Shown piece after piece: positions 9,059 to 17,701 of a stretch of 32,737 nt of DNA. The notes beneath the pieces were generated by a model that searched no databases, was not told where the DNA came from, and worked only from the letters and a program-made list of their open reading frames with translations. Position numbers and translations under genes: made by a program. The first letter of the stretch is position 1. Each line of letters starts with the position of its first letter. The stretch spans positions 1-32,737 of the forward strand of contig CALAVE010000047.1 of NCBI GenBank assembly GCA_937892215.1. Reading direction: 5' to 3'. Source of the stretch: an uncultured Porphyromonadaceae bacterium. Its GTDB lineage: Bacteria > Bacteroidota > Bacteroidia > Bacteroidales > Muribaculaceae.

Positions 9059-9575
9059 CGCTATATGGGTCTGTTCTTACATCTTTGGCTCTCTTCATCG
9101 AGTATTGTATGGAATTTTTATAATACCGCACTTTATAATAATTAAAAACGTTTGTCTTAAAGGTATGTAAATAATGGTGATAAAGAATCCCCAACGTTGT
9201 ATCACCATAGTAGATTGTGTCTGTATCGAACTTTGAAACTTCTATGTAAAAAGTGTTTGAATCTATTAGATGAAGTTCTGTTGTATAATACTTAAGGTCA
9301 AACACACTTTTCTGAAATAAAATTACTTTCTTATTTATAGGATTATAAAAATAATAGAATTGTGGTTGCCTATCATATTTACCATCTTCGGTATGATAGA
9401 TGTCTATATCATAATCTTGTCCGCAACAAAAAGTCCCGAACTCAAAACAATCATTACGGTTTTCGTTCATAAAATGATAAGAATACCAAGTCGTTCCTTT
9501 AAGTGGATTTAGAACAATATAGACAATAATAAGGGTAACAAGTATTGACGCTAATATAAATAATAACTTTTTCAT
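9045..9575 (-). CDS. Membrane-anchored moron protein of unknown function
   Basis: This 176-residue product starts MKKLLFILASILVTLIIVYI, a signal anchor with lysines before a hydrophobic helix (about 4-23). The rest is polar and aromatic-rich (YSYHFMNENRNDCFEFG, DKRTD-like charged end) and would lie outside the cytoplasmic membrane. The start at 9575 was chosen over an upstream in-frame ATG because it begins with the signal anchor and lies just after the promoter at 9600-9631. The gene is clearly more A/T-rich than the tail genes around it. It has its own promoter and terminator, which is typical of morons expressed in lysogens. A cell-surface role such as superinfection exclusion is possible but not shown. 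Confidence 0.75.
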   Translation of the reverse strand: MKKLLFILASILVTLIIVYIVLNPLKGTTWYSYHFMNENRNDCFEFGTFCCGQDYDIDIYHTEDGKYDRQPQFYYFYNPINKKVILFQKSVFDLKYYTTELHLIDSNTFYIEVSKFDTDTIYYGDTTLGILYHHYLHTFKTNVFNYYKVRYYKNSIQYSMKRAKDVRTDPYSEREP

Positions 9576-9599
9576 AATTTGGAGCACTATTGATTGATG

Positions 9600-9631
9600 C
9601 AAATGTAATATAAAACAATTAGTGCCACAAA
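9600..9631 (-). promoter_or_regulatory. Bacteroides-type promoter of the leftward moron
   Basis: On the minus strand TTTG (9628-9631), a 20-base spacer and TACATTTG (9600-9607) match the Bacteroidetes consensus exactly. Transcription would start near 9593, about 18 bases before the ATG. The -33 element lies inside a large inverted repeat (9617-9648). Confidence 0.78.
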
Positions 9632-9648
9632 TTTTTGTGACACTAATT
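9617..9648 (-). repeat. 15-bp inverted repeat: tape measure terminator and/or operator
   Basis: Arms 9617-9631 and 9634-9648 (TTAGTGCCACAAA and TTTGTGACACTAA at their cores) pair at 14 of 15 positions around a 2-base centre. On the minus strand the hairpin lies 30 bases after the tape measure stop and is followed by GTTTTATATT, so it may act as a terminator. It also covers the -33 element of the moron promoter, where a dimeric regulator could bind. The sequence alone does not decide between these. Confidence 0.65.
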
Positions 9649-9678
9649 TGCAAAATGATATGGTAAAACGTAATAATA

Positions 9679-12600
9679 TTATCTTATATACATCCTATCT
9701 GTACCTGTTGCGAAATTGTCAAGGCGACGTGAAATGTTGGCTATCCTGCTGTACATCTCGCCTGAGCCGTCACGCATCATCGTCATTATCGCTCGTGTGC
9801 TGCTGTCTATGGCCGAGAGCGATGTGTTTGATTTTGTGCAGACATCAATATAACTGCCCCAGCTTTCATTCACGAATTGTGTCTGAATGATGCGGAGAAC
9901 GCTCACATCCTGAGATAATCTCGCCAAATACCCTGCAACGACGCCCATTGTTTCTTCGCTCGCTGTACTTGACAGTGAATTTGCCACACTCGTACTTCGC
10001 TCTGTCTCTCCCAGCCCGATGCCTCCGTTCTGCTTGATTATGTCGTCGGCTCCATCGTAGAATGCCTTTGAGGCCGCAACTATCTTAGGCATATCGTTAG
10101 AGAAAAAGTCGGTCACTGCGGCAAGCGATGCTCCCATCGTGCCCTCCACGTTGTTAATATCAAACGTTCCGTTCTCGCCAAATAATTTCTGGCGCAGTTT
10201 CTCCAGTTGTGGCTCTATTACACCAAGCACAAGCATGTTCTTCACCATGCTCCGCAATATGTCTTGCACCGTGTCCTTAAAGGCATCCGCAGCACTCGTC
10301 CCGTTCTCAAAGGCTGTCATTAGTGCGTCTCCTATCTGCTCTGCCCAGCCTTTTAAGTCTATGCCCCACAGACTATTCGCCAAGTCTTCGGCAAAATACA
10401 TTATCTGTTCGTCAAGTTCCGCTATCTTCTGCTTGTACTCTTCAATGGTTTCTTGGTTGGTTTTCTTCTTGTCATCCTCCAAGTCGTACATTTTCAGATA
10501 GTCTTCTCTTTGCTGTTTGAGGGCTTCGTATTCCTGAGAATAGCCTGTTCCGGTCGTTCCTCCTCGTGAGTAATATTCCCGCATTCCCTCAATGGCAGCG
10601 GACAAAGTGGGACGGCCACCGAACAGTTTCTTTACATCACTTTCACGGAAAGTGTTGTTGTAATAGGATAGCATATTATTGCGCAACGCACCACTGTTGT
10701 AGCCAAGTTCTCGCTCTCTTAGCGACTTAATCATGTCGATTGTATCACCCACTTTTTGCACATCTTTGCGCAGTTTCTCTATTTGGCGTTCCCTGCGCTT
10801 GTCGTGTAACCTGGCGAATGCGGTTATCGGGCCTGTAATCATCTGCACAGGACTCATTATCGCGCTTGCTGCAAGGCCTCCTATGTCTCCGCTTAGTGCT
10901 GATTGAACAAGACTCTGGGCTGGCGCAAATATTCCGCTTATACCTCTAATCGCATCTGCGGTGTCGCTCCAGAATGCAGCCGCATTCTCTTTGCCCAAAG
11001 CGTCAAACATCTCTGACAGTGACTCGGCCGCTGCGGCTAAAGCATCAAGCGTCTGCGTGGCCCAACCTAATGCCGCATTCGCCCCTGTCAGTCCTTTTTG
11101 CCATGCCTCTAACGATGTTCGTCTCTGCTTGTCTCCCTCGCTCGCATTCTCCCCCTCTGCTTGTATCTTGTCGTCGAGAACCGACAATGCTCCATTTACA
11201 CCTCCGGCTAACAAACCTCCTACGTAAGAACCTTGCTCGGTGAAAATATTGTCAAGCCCCGCCTGGCGTTCTCGTTTATGCAGGTCTTGCAGTCGTCTTG
11301 AACGCTCTTGTGGCGATAGGGTGGTATCTGCCTCAATCGATTTCCGCTCTCTTTCCAGCAATGCCTTGAAATTGGTTGCCGTAAGACCTGCGGTAAGGTT
11401 CATTAGGTTGTAGTAGTCTTGTGATTTCTCCCACTTTTGCCGGTCGGTACGTTTATCTATTATGCCAAGTGCCTTGTTTATCTCGTCATCAGAATATAAT
11501 AACTTACCGTTTTCGTCTTTCGCCCCTCTGAGCCTTTCAATCTTATCTTTCTCCGCTTTTGCATCAGCCTCTATTTTAGCCATTTGTTCGTTAAATGTCA
11601 TACCTTCCGCCAAAGTCTTTGAAAGTCCTGTGATAGCATCTTTATTCAACTGTCTTTGGAGTTTCACCCATTCCTTGAGTAAATCCACAATCCCTTCTAT
11701 TTGTTCAAGATTTTTTTCTGGTTCGTTAGGGTCAATGACAAGTTTGCTTGCATACTCTTTAAGTTCTTCCTCGCTCTTTGAGTCTAATGAGCCATATTCC
11801 ACTGATATGCCTGGCTTAATCTTGCTCTCAAGGAGATTCTTAACACTCTCAACTTGGAAAAGGCCTTCCACATCCTTTTCTGAAAGCCCGGATGCTTTTT
11901 GGGCAAAATTTACATCTCCCGTTGCTTGTCGTACTGATTGGAATATGTCCCAACGATAAGACAAGTCGTCGAGTAGCCGCTTAATACTACTTGCGAATTT
12001 CTCTGCCTTATCATCAAATTTTAACTTGTCTATGGCTTCAAGCTCTTTGCGGATTTGGATTAGCAAAGCCTCATCGGTTTTTGTGTAAGTTGACCTCTTT
12101 GGGTCGCCCTTGTCCGTTTTATAGCGAGCCTCTATTTCTTGCTCAACTTTCTTTAGGGCATTTTCATAATGGTCTAAGTCATCCAAATCTCCGGGCTTTA
12201 GTATCTTGTCCACACCTGCAAGTTTCCCGAATTCATCTTTCACCTTTTTCTCTGCCATTGTTGAGTTGTGTAGGCGTTTCATCCAGTCATCGTATGCCTT
12301 CCTCGCCTCAATAATCAGACGAATCCGCTCCCTCCAAATATCAGCTTGTGTGTCTTTCGGCATCCCATGCCCACCCCTTGTTTTGCTCTTACCGTCTTTG
12401 AATGGGTCAAAACCTTCTTTAATCAGAGCATCTGTTACGAAGATTTCTTTATCAAGCATTCCGTAAATTGGTTTAAGACGTTCTTTCTCGTCTTTGGTTA
12501 TAACTTCGCTTTCCAGTTGCGCCTTTATTTGGTCTCTGACCTTTTTTAGGGCTTCAAAACTTTTCTTGTCGAAGTTGAATGCGGTTGATACATCTATATT

Positions 12601-15600
12601 CCAAACGGACTTAAGAGGCTCCTCCATTATTTTAAGTTGGTCGATGAGCTCTTTGCGGTCTTTCATCATCATATTAATGGCTGTATAATAGTCCCCGCTC
12701 TTAACATAATTGGTGGAATATTTGCTGAATCCTGCATAGACATCACCGTATTGCCCGTTGAGGTTCATGAATCGTTTCTTCCACTCCGCGTCAGTATTAA
12801 GTTCGTTCTTAACCCTATCCATATACGCTTTAACAAAAGAGTCGGCGGTTGTATATCCTAATCTGGAAGCAGTTGTGGAGAGGTCGGGTCCCATGCTGGT
12901 AAAGAAGTTAATCAATGCTTGCCTTATCTCTTTATCATCTGCACCCTCCTTTAAGCCTTCTGTGACATTTTTGTGTACTTCATTCTCAAATTTTACCTTT
13001 GCTTGGATTTGCGAAAATCCGATGTTAAATGGGCTACCTTTCATAGCCTCGTCTAACTCAGATAGCACTATCCGCTCAATATTAGAGATGGCCATTGGGT
13101 CTGTAACCTGAGCCTGAACAATCAGTTGCTTAATCACATCTCGTACATAGTCCATTGCGGCTTCATTTTCCCCCTTAACAAGATATTGTTCCATAACCGA
13201 CCGCATGTGAGCCGTAACGCCGCTTCTTAGGTCTTCTCGTATGACATTCTCATAGTCTCCTAATTTAGAAGTCCCAAAGCCGTTACTACCATAATTTATG
13301 CCGAGTTTTAGACCAATAAAACCGGGGTTTTTAATGTCTTTGTTTATTTTCCTTAAGACCGCACTTGTGTCTCCTCCGGCTGCCGCAACTTGATGTAACT
13401 CGTCAGCTAACTGTCTTAGCTGGTCTGTATTAAGTGGCTTATCCAATCCAAGTGCTTTGCTGATGTCGAATCGGTCCTTTTCGGTTAATGTATCAACATC
13501 TGACATAACGGATTTCATCTTATTGGCGTAATCTCCCATATTCTCAATAATTGTGTCGTGTGTCGCTCGAGACCCCCACCAGCTACCGGCTGTCTGTTTG
13601 ATTATTCCTTCCATCTGGCTTGCGGTTATCTCTTCTATCCGCTTCGCCTTTTGGTAATTATCAAGTTTCTTATAAATTGCCTCAAACTGCTTTACTTGGT
13701 CATCAAACTTGTAAATATCAAACAAATCCCCATCATATAGTGGTGAATACGCTTGTAATTTCTCTTTTAATTCTTCAATGGCAGTAGAGAGATTTTGCCC
13801 CTGTAACGCCTTCTCGTCAAACTTTAATTCAGAACGCCGATAACTTTGGCCTTCGGCAGTCCAGTGGATTACAGGACTAAGTTTCCTTCGTACCGCTCCG
13901 TTGAATGTGTATGAATCAAGTAATGAGTTTATCTCTTTGGTATCATTCCCCGCAGTTCTCTTCATCGATTCTGCAAACTCATGCGCCTGAGCATTTACTT
14001 TTTGGAGATTTTGTAATAGAGCTGTCACTGCGGAACCTATTATCATTATGATTCCCTGCGGTCCAAATATTGTCTGTATTAATCCTGAACCAAGTGCTCT
14101 CATCCTCATGCCGAGCTTACGGGCATTCCTTTCCCAAACCCCCATTTTGCTGTAGCGTTCCGCCTCGTCTGCGCTTAGCCCGGATTTTAACCCTGCCTCA
14201 TATCGCATACCTTGACTTAACCTGCCGTTCAAGGCCATCATTCTCGCATCTGCCTGCGTAACACTACCATTATCTATATTACGCTGGAGAGCGTAAGCGA
14301 ATTTGCGTTGGTCAAGATAAGTGCTATCCCTCAATGTCCTTCCGTATGCTGTCGTTAGAAGATAGCCCTGATTGCGCCACCAATTAGCACCATTTAACGT
14401 GGCATTTGTTGCGACTTGTTGGCGTGCCAAACCTACCGTATTAGCGACAAGCAATCGGCTTTGGGCTCCCATCGTCGCATTAATGGCCATCATTAAGGCC
14501 TTGTATGCCCCAAGTGGGATTAGTATTCTGGCTATTTTTGCCCCCCATTTATCCCAGTTTGCCATAAGGCTGTTGAGCCCATTTACTACTTTCAGTAATA
14601 CGCCCATTGAACTTTCGCCCATCTCGGCCATCATAATGTTGTAGTTGTTGCGCAGGTTTCGCAACTTACCTCCTAATGTGTCGAACTGACGTTCCTGCAT
14701 ATTGTAGAATTTCCCGCCCGGCTTGTCTAAGTCCATAATTACGGCATTGACATCCTCAAATGATACGTCTTTCTTGCTTATCATCTTGAAGACATCTTTT
14801 CGGGAAACTCGTTTCGCTTCTTTGCCGGCTTTCTCATTCTTGTCGGCAATCGCATTGTAGTATTTTGCCAACGCACCTACAAGGTCAATACCGGCTGTCT
14901 CAAACTGCCTGTTCTGAATACCTGACAGATAGCCATAAGACCTTGTATGACCATACGCTAATATGAGTCGTTGTACATCCACGCTAAGGCCCGCCCCAAT
15001 GTCCGAGAGGGCTTTCATCGTTCCATACAAGTCTTTCGTCTGGATTCCGAATGCGGCAAGCTGACGTGTTGATTTCAACAAGTCCTGGAATGTATATGGC
15101 GATTGCTGTGAGAGGTCTCGTATGTCAGTGAACAGTTCCCCTGCCTTCTGGGCACTGCCTATGATGACTTCAAGACTTCTCTGCTGTAGTTGCAATTCTC
15201 CTGTTATCTGAGCCATCTCCTTAGCAAAGCCCCACATGCCCCATACCGACAAGTATTGGGTCGCTACGCTCTTTAAGTCCGATAGAACATACTGCTGCAA
15301 TCGTCCCGCTGCGGAGACTTTTGTCATCCCTGCGGCAATTTTTTCTATCTCTTTATTGAGTTGCGCAGCTTCGTCTTTCGCTCCTTTATATACTTCGGTT
15401 GTTGATTTCTCAAATAAATCCTTATTCGCGAATAACCCGGTAAATGCTCCACTCTTATATGCGGTGAAAGAGCCTGACTCGACACTGCGTAACATTGATT
15501 CAAATTGTGCCCGAAGTGCCGCTGCATCAGCGGCCTTTGCTGCACCGGCTGCCGTCCCCAGCCCCTTCAATGAATTCTCTAAATTGATTAGGTCTGCAAT

Positions 15601-16713
15601 GGCTTTTTTCAACTTCTGTATTGCGTTTGCCCGTGCATTCGCTGCTTGCTCTGCTTGCTTTTGCGCTTTGGCCTGTTCCTTAGCCGCATTTGCCGCTTCT
15701 TTTTCGGCTTTTACCCGCGCCTTGTTTTCTTCTGCAACGTTCTTTAAGGTCTGCTCGTACTCTTTCATGACGCTGGGGTCGGATGCGTCTTGTATGCGAT
15801 TGCGCAACGTGGAAAGAGACCCGTTCTGTCTGGCATTTGTCAAATACTCAAATTGACGTTCTATACCCGCTATCTGTGCCTGTAATTGACTTGCATATTG
15901 CGAATTTGGGTTCTCGTTTAGAGCGACCTGCAATTTCTCCTTAGTGGCCTGTAATTTTTGCATAACCGCCTCTAATCGACCATATTCTGCAATGGTTTCG
16001 CTTGTCTGCGTCTTTGTGGCCACTAAGTCCGCAGCGGTACTCTTTAGGTATTGTGATGCCTTGCCACTGAAAATTACGTTACCTGCACTATCTTTAACAG
16101 ACACGTTTCCCTTATCATCAACCGACCGCAGAACGTCTCGTATATCAGATAGCTTCTGCCTTGCAGATGTGAGCATTGGGGAGTCTAAGTTCGCTCCGAA
16201 CTTTGTAAACCCTGCTTCTACCCGTGCAATATCACGCATCATCTTCTCTATGCGTGCTACCTCTCCCGCAGCCGTGGCCTTCTCTTCATCGGCTATGCGT
16301 GCTTTGGATTTTCCGGATGCACCTAATTTTGCGGATGCCGACTTGGTAATTGCCGATTCTGCAAGTTCTATAATCTTCTGTAACTCATCTTTGAGCCCAC
16401 CCATTGAGCCGGATGAAACTGTTTTCAGCAGTCTCTCAAGTGCCTCGTTCAACTTGTTTACGCTGTCTGTGGCACCTTTTACACTACTGCTGAGCGATTC
16501 AAATGCACCATTCTTGGCATCCTCATTGAGCTTTCTTAATTCTTCTCTGATTTTTGCCAAGTTGGTGGAGACTTCTCCTAACCCGTCTGCTTTGATGCTA
16601 ACCGTAACTTCTTTTGAGAGATTGTTTAACTGGGTTTGAAGTGTTGAAAGGTTCTGATTTGCCTTGTCATAGCCATCTATGAGTAGGCTTATTATGAGTT
16701 TGTCGTTTGCCAT
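9679..16713 (-). CDS. Tape measure protein
   Basis: At 2344 residues this is the longest gene in the window and follows the tail chaperone genes, as expected. The N-terminal ~470 residues are coiled coil rich in alanine, lysine and glutamate. Residues of about 500-610 form the conserved tape-measure region (LRQLAAFGIQTKDLYGTMKA-type helices, LSDIGAGLSVDVQRLILAYG). Hydrophobic segments near 730-750 (LIPLGAYKALMMAINATMG) and 878-900 (GIIMIIGSAVTALL) could enter the host membrane at injection. Long helical repeats follow to the C-terminus. Tape measure length sets tail length at roughly 0.15 nm per residue, so the tail should be about 350 nm if the protein is not processed. No peptidase motif was noticed. 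It ends in TAA, followed by the large inverted repeat. Confidence 0.93.
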   Translation of the reverse strand: MANDKLIISLLIDGYDKANQNLSTLQTQLNNLSKEVTVSIKADGLGEVSTNLAKIREELRKLNEDAKNGAFESLSSSVKGATDSVNKLNEALERLLKTVSSGSMGGLKDELQKIIELAESAITKSASAKLGASGKSKARIADEEKATAAGEVARIEKMMRDIARVEAGFTKFGANLDSPMLTSARQKLSDIRDVLRSVDDKGNVSVKDSAGNVIFSGKASQYLKSTAADLVATKTQTSETIAEYGRLEAVMQKLQATKEKLQVALNENPNSQYASQLQAQIAGIERQFEYLTNARQNGSLSTLRNRIQDASDPSVMKEYEQTLKNVAEENKARVKAEKEAANAAKEQAKAQKQAEQAANARANAIQKLKKAIADLINLENSLKGLGTAAGAAKAADAAALRAQFESMLRSVESGSFTAYKSGAFTGLFANKDLFEKSTTEVYKGAKDEAAQLNKEIEKIAAGMTKVSAAGRLQQYVLSDLKSVATQYLSVWGMWGFAKEMAQITGELQLQQRSLEVIIGSAQKAGELFTDIRDLSQQSPYTFQDLLKSTRQLAAFGIQTKDLYGTMKALSDIGAGLSVDVQRLILAYGHTRSYGYLSGIQNRQFETAGIDLVGALAKYYNAIADKNEKAGKEAKRVSRKDVFKMISKKDVSFEDVNAVIMDLDKPGGKFYNMQERQFDTLGGKLRNLRNNYNIMMAEMGESSMGVLLKVVNGLNSLMANWDKWGAKIARILIPLGAYKALMMAINATMGAQSRLLVANTVGLARQQVATNATLNGANWWRNQGYLLTTAYGRTLRDSTYLDQRKFAYALQRNIDNGSVTQADARMMALNGRLSQGMRYEAGLKSGLSADEAERYSKMGVWERNARKLGMRMRALGSGLIQTIFGPQGIIMIIGSAVTALLQNLQKVNAQAHEFAESMKRTAGNDTKEINSLLDSYTFNGAVRRKLSPVIHWTAEGQSYRRSELKFDEKALQGQNLSTAIEELKEKLQAYSPLYDGDLFDIYKFDDQVKQFEAIYKKLDNYQKAKRIEEITASQMEGIIKQTAGSWWGSRATHDTIIENMGDYANKMKSVMSDVDTLTEKDRFDISKALGLDKPLNTDQLRQLADELHQVAAAGGDTSAVLRKINKDIKNPGFIGLKLGINYGSNGFGTSKLGDYENVIREDLRSGVTAHMRSVMEQYLVKGENEAAMDYVRDVIKQLIVQAQVTDPMAISNIERIVLSELDEAMKGSPFNIGFSQIQAKVKFENEVHKNVTEGLKEGADDKEIRQALINFFTSMGPDLSTTASRLGYTTADSFVKAYMDRVKNELNTDAEWKKRFMNLNGQYGDVYAGFSKYSTNYVKSGDYYTAINMMMKDRKELIDQLKIMEEPLKSVWNIDVSTAFNFDKKSFEALKKVRDQIKAQLESEVITKDEKERLKPIYGMLDKEIFVTDALIKEGFDPFKDGKSKTRGGHGMPKDTQADIWRERIRLIIEARKAYDDWMKRLHNSTMAEKKVKDEFGKLAGVDKILKPGDLDDLDHYENALKKVEQEIEARYKTDKGDPKRSTYTKTDEALLIQIRKELEAIDKLKFDDKAEKFASSIKRLLDDLSYRWDIFQSVRQATGDVNFAQKASGLSEKDVEGLFQVESVKNLLESKIKPGISVEYGSLDSKSEEELKEYASKLVIDPNEPEKNLEQIEGIVDLLKEWVKLQRQLNKDAITGLSKTLAEGMTFNEQMAKIEADAKAEKDKIERLRGAKDENGKLLYSDDEINKALGIIDKRTDRQKWEKSQDYYNLMNLTAGLTATNFKALLERERKSIEADTTLSPQERSRRLQDLHKRERQAGLDNIFTEQGSYVGGLLAGGVNGALSVLDDKIQAEGENASEGDKQRRTSLEAWQKGLTGANAALGWATQTLDALAAAAESLSEMFDALGKENAAAFWSDTADAIRGISGIFAPAQSLVQSALSGDIGGLAASAIMSPVQMITGPITAFARLHDKRRERQIEKLRKDVQKVGDTIDMIKSLRERELGYNSGALRNNMLSYYNNTFRESDVKKLFGGRPTLSAAIEGMREYYSRGGTTGTGYSQEYEALKQQREDYLKMYDLEDDKKKTNQETIEEYKQKIAELDEQIMYFAEDLANSLWGIDLKGWAEQIGDALMTAFENGTSAADAFKDTVQDILRSMVKNMLVLGVIEPQLEKLRQKLFGENGTFDINNVEGTMGASLAAVTDFFSNDMPKIVAASKAFYDGADDIIKQNGGIGLGETERSTSVANSLSSTASEETMGVVAGYLARLSQDVSVLRIIQTQFVNESWGSYIDVCTKSNTSLSAIDSSTRAIMTMMRDGSGEMYSRIANISRRLDNFATGTDRMYIR

Positions 16714-16721
16714 ATCTTTTT

Positions 16722-16758
16722 ATTATAAAAGGCAGTAGCCGTTCTTTTGCCCTGCCTT
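16722..16758 (-). terminator. Weak hairpin upstream of the tape measure gene
   Basis: On the minus strand AAGGCAG (16758-16752) pairs with CTGCCTT (16735-16729), with a 16-base loop and an A/T-rich tail (TTATAATAAAAA). It lies between the chaperone T frame and the tape measure ATG. It may attenuate transcription into the tape measure gene or simply structure its leader. The stem is short. Confidence 0.4.
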
Positions 16759-16771
16759 GATTATATTTGTG

Positions 16772-17023
16772 TTATTTGTTTTCTTCTCCGATACTGTTAC
16801 CGTTGGAGAGAGTATCTTGGTTGAGAAAAGATTGCAGACTGAATTTCCTGTTCTTCTTGCGTTCAAGCCATTTGTCGTAGTCCCTGCGTATCTGCTCAGG
16901 ACTGGACTTGAATCCCGGCTCTCCCGCTTTCGGCTTGTCTCGCTTTGCGTATGCCACAAATGGGGCATCCGCACTTGCTAACTCAACCTGCGCTGATGTG
17001 TAACCCCAATAATATTCCCACAT
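16772..17023 (-). CDS. Tail assembly chaperone, T-like frame (likely frameshift product)
   Basis: This frame (MWEYYWGYTSAQVELASADA onwards) encodes 83 residues from an ATG at 17023. The frame stays open upstream through the whole overlap with the preceding gene's end, back to a TAA at 17222-17224. It is the -1 frame of the gene at 17074-17634. This is the arrangement of lambda G and G-T: two overlapping frames before the tape measure gene, the second reached by -1 slippage. Residues just before the ATG (FFFGLYRVQ) read as natural protein, which suggests that the ATG is internal and that the product is a fusion spanning 16772-17634. The fusion would help recruit tail tube subunits to the tape measure protein. 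Independent initiation at 17023 cannot be excluded. Confidence 0.7.
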   Translation of the reverse strand: MWEYYWGYTSAQVELASADAPFVAYAKRDKPKAGEPGFKSSPEQIRRDYDKWLERKKNRKFSLQSFLNQDTLSNGNSIGEENK

Positions 17024-17073
17024 CTGGACTCGATATAGCCCAAAGAAGAAATATCGGGGATGGGATAGCCCTC

Positions 17074-17634
17074 TTACTCCTTTTGAGGTTGCGTGCGCTG
17101 CGCCGTAGTGAGTTCGTGAAGGATACGCTCGGCTTCCTCCGTCCTCATCATCATCACTGTATCCTTTGCCTCGGTCAGCAATATGGTAGCTTCTAAGAAC
17201 TGCTTGAGCGGAACTTTTTTTTTACCCTCCATTAGCAAGTCTTTCAACTCATCATCGCTGTACTGCTTGATATAGTAGAACCAACGCCATAGCCACCAGT
17301 AGTTGAATTTTAACTTCCAAAAGCCGTCAAGTAGGTATATGGCACTTGCCTTACAAGAGAGTTTTGCGTCTTCCTTTATGCGAGTAATTATCTCCGACGC
17401 GTCTAAAGGGGTTTCATCTTTAGCCTCTTGCTCCGTTACGGGGGTATCATATTTGGGCTTCCTCAGTAGCAAACGACCGAGTTTAACCATTTGCCCTTTC
17501 TTCACCCAACGTATATTGAATTTCTTGCCTCGCACCAGCACCATTGTCGCATCGTTATCTCGGAGCGATATGTATTCTTGCTGCTGCTCTATATTCGGCT
17601 GATTTACTTCCGGTTCTTTATTCTTTCGTGCCAT
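17074..17634 (-). CDS. Tail assembly chaperone, G-like frame
   Basis: This 186-residue, soluble, highly charged protein sits between the major tail protein and tape measure genes, the position of the tail assembly chaperone in siphophages. It begins MARKNKEPEVNQPNIEQQQ with a disordered N-terminus. A mixed domain (about 25-100) is followed by an aromatic-rich segment (FNYWWLWRWFYYIKQYS, about 110-127) and a helical C-terminus ending TAQRTQPQKE. A run of nine A residues (AAA AAA AAA in frame) near codon 138 and CAA AAG just before the stop are possible slippage sites into the -1 frame. A terminator-like hairpin separates it from the major tail gene, so less of it is probably made. The assignment rests mainly on synteny. 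Confidence 0.75.
   Translation of the reverse strand: MARKNKEPEVNQPNIEQQQEYISLRDNDATMVLVRGKKFNIRWVKKGQMVKLGRLLLRKPKYDTPVTEQEAKDETPLDASEIITRIKEDAKLSCKASAIYLLDGFWKLKFNYWWLWRWFYYIKQYSDDELKDLLMEGKKKVPLKQFLEATILLTEAKDTVMMMRTEEAERILHELTTAQRTQPQKE
17215..17223 (-). promoter_or_regulatory. Candidate -1 frameshift site (A9 run)
   Basis: On the minus strand the G-like frame reads GGT AAA AAA AAA GTT, which contains the classic slippery heptamer A AAA AAA in the correct register. Slipping back one base enters a frame that stays open through to the stop at 16772-16774, because the nearest in-frame stop (17222-17224) lies just upstream. A second weaker candidate is CAA AAG at 17080-17085, next to the zero-frame stop; it would preserve nearly all of the G-like domain. 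Confidence 0.45.
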
Positions 17635-17643
17635 AGTTAATAG

Positions 17644-17679
17644 TAAAAGAGGCGGCGGGTTTATTGCCGAGCCGCCTCT
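17644..17679 (-). terminator. Intrinsic terminator/attenuator after the major tail protein
   Basis: On the minus strand a 9-bp G/C-rich stem (17679-17671 pairing with 17656-17648, GAGGCGGC / GCCGCCTC at its core) with a 14-base loop is followed by TTTT. It lies between the major tail gene and the chaperone gene. Partial termination here would fit the large excess of tail tube protein over chaperone and tape measure protein. Confidence 0.82.
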
Positions 17680-17701
17680 AATCGCTGTTTAACAGATGTT
17701 A

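Noticed and set aside
15236..16639. Long open frames on the plus strand (206 and 231 codons) opposite the tape measure gene
   Set aside because: They lie antisense to a clear coiled-coil protein whose Ala/Lys/Glu-rich codons leave the other strand open; the translated products are Ser/Ala/Phe-rich and look like shadows.
16723..16974. 83-codon minus-strand frame overlapping the chaperone T frame
   Set aside because: It covers the hairpin before the tape measure gene and lacks protein-like sequence; the frame at 16772-17023 is the better candidate.
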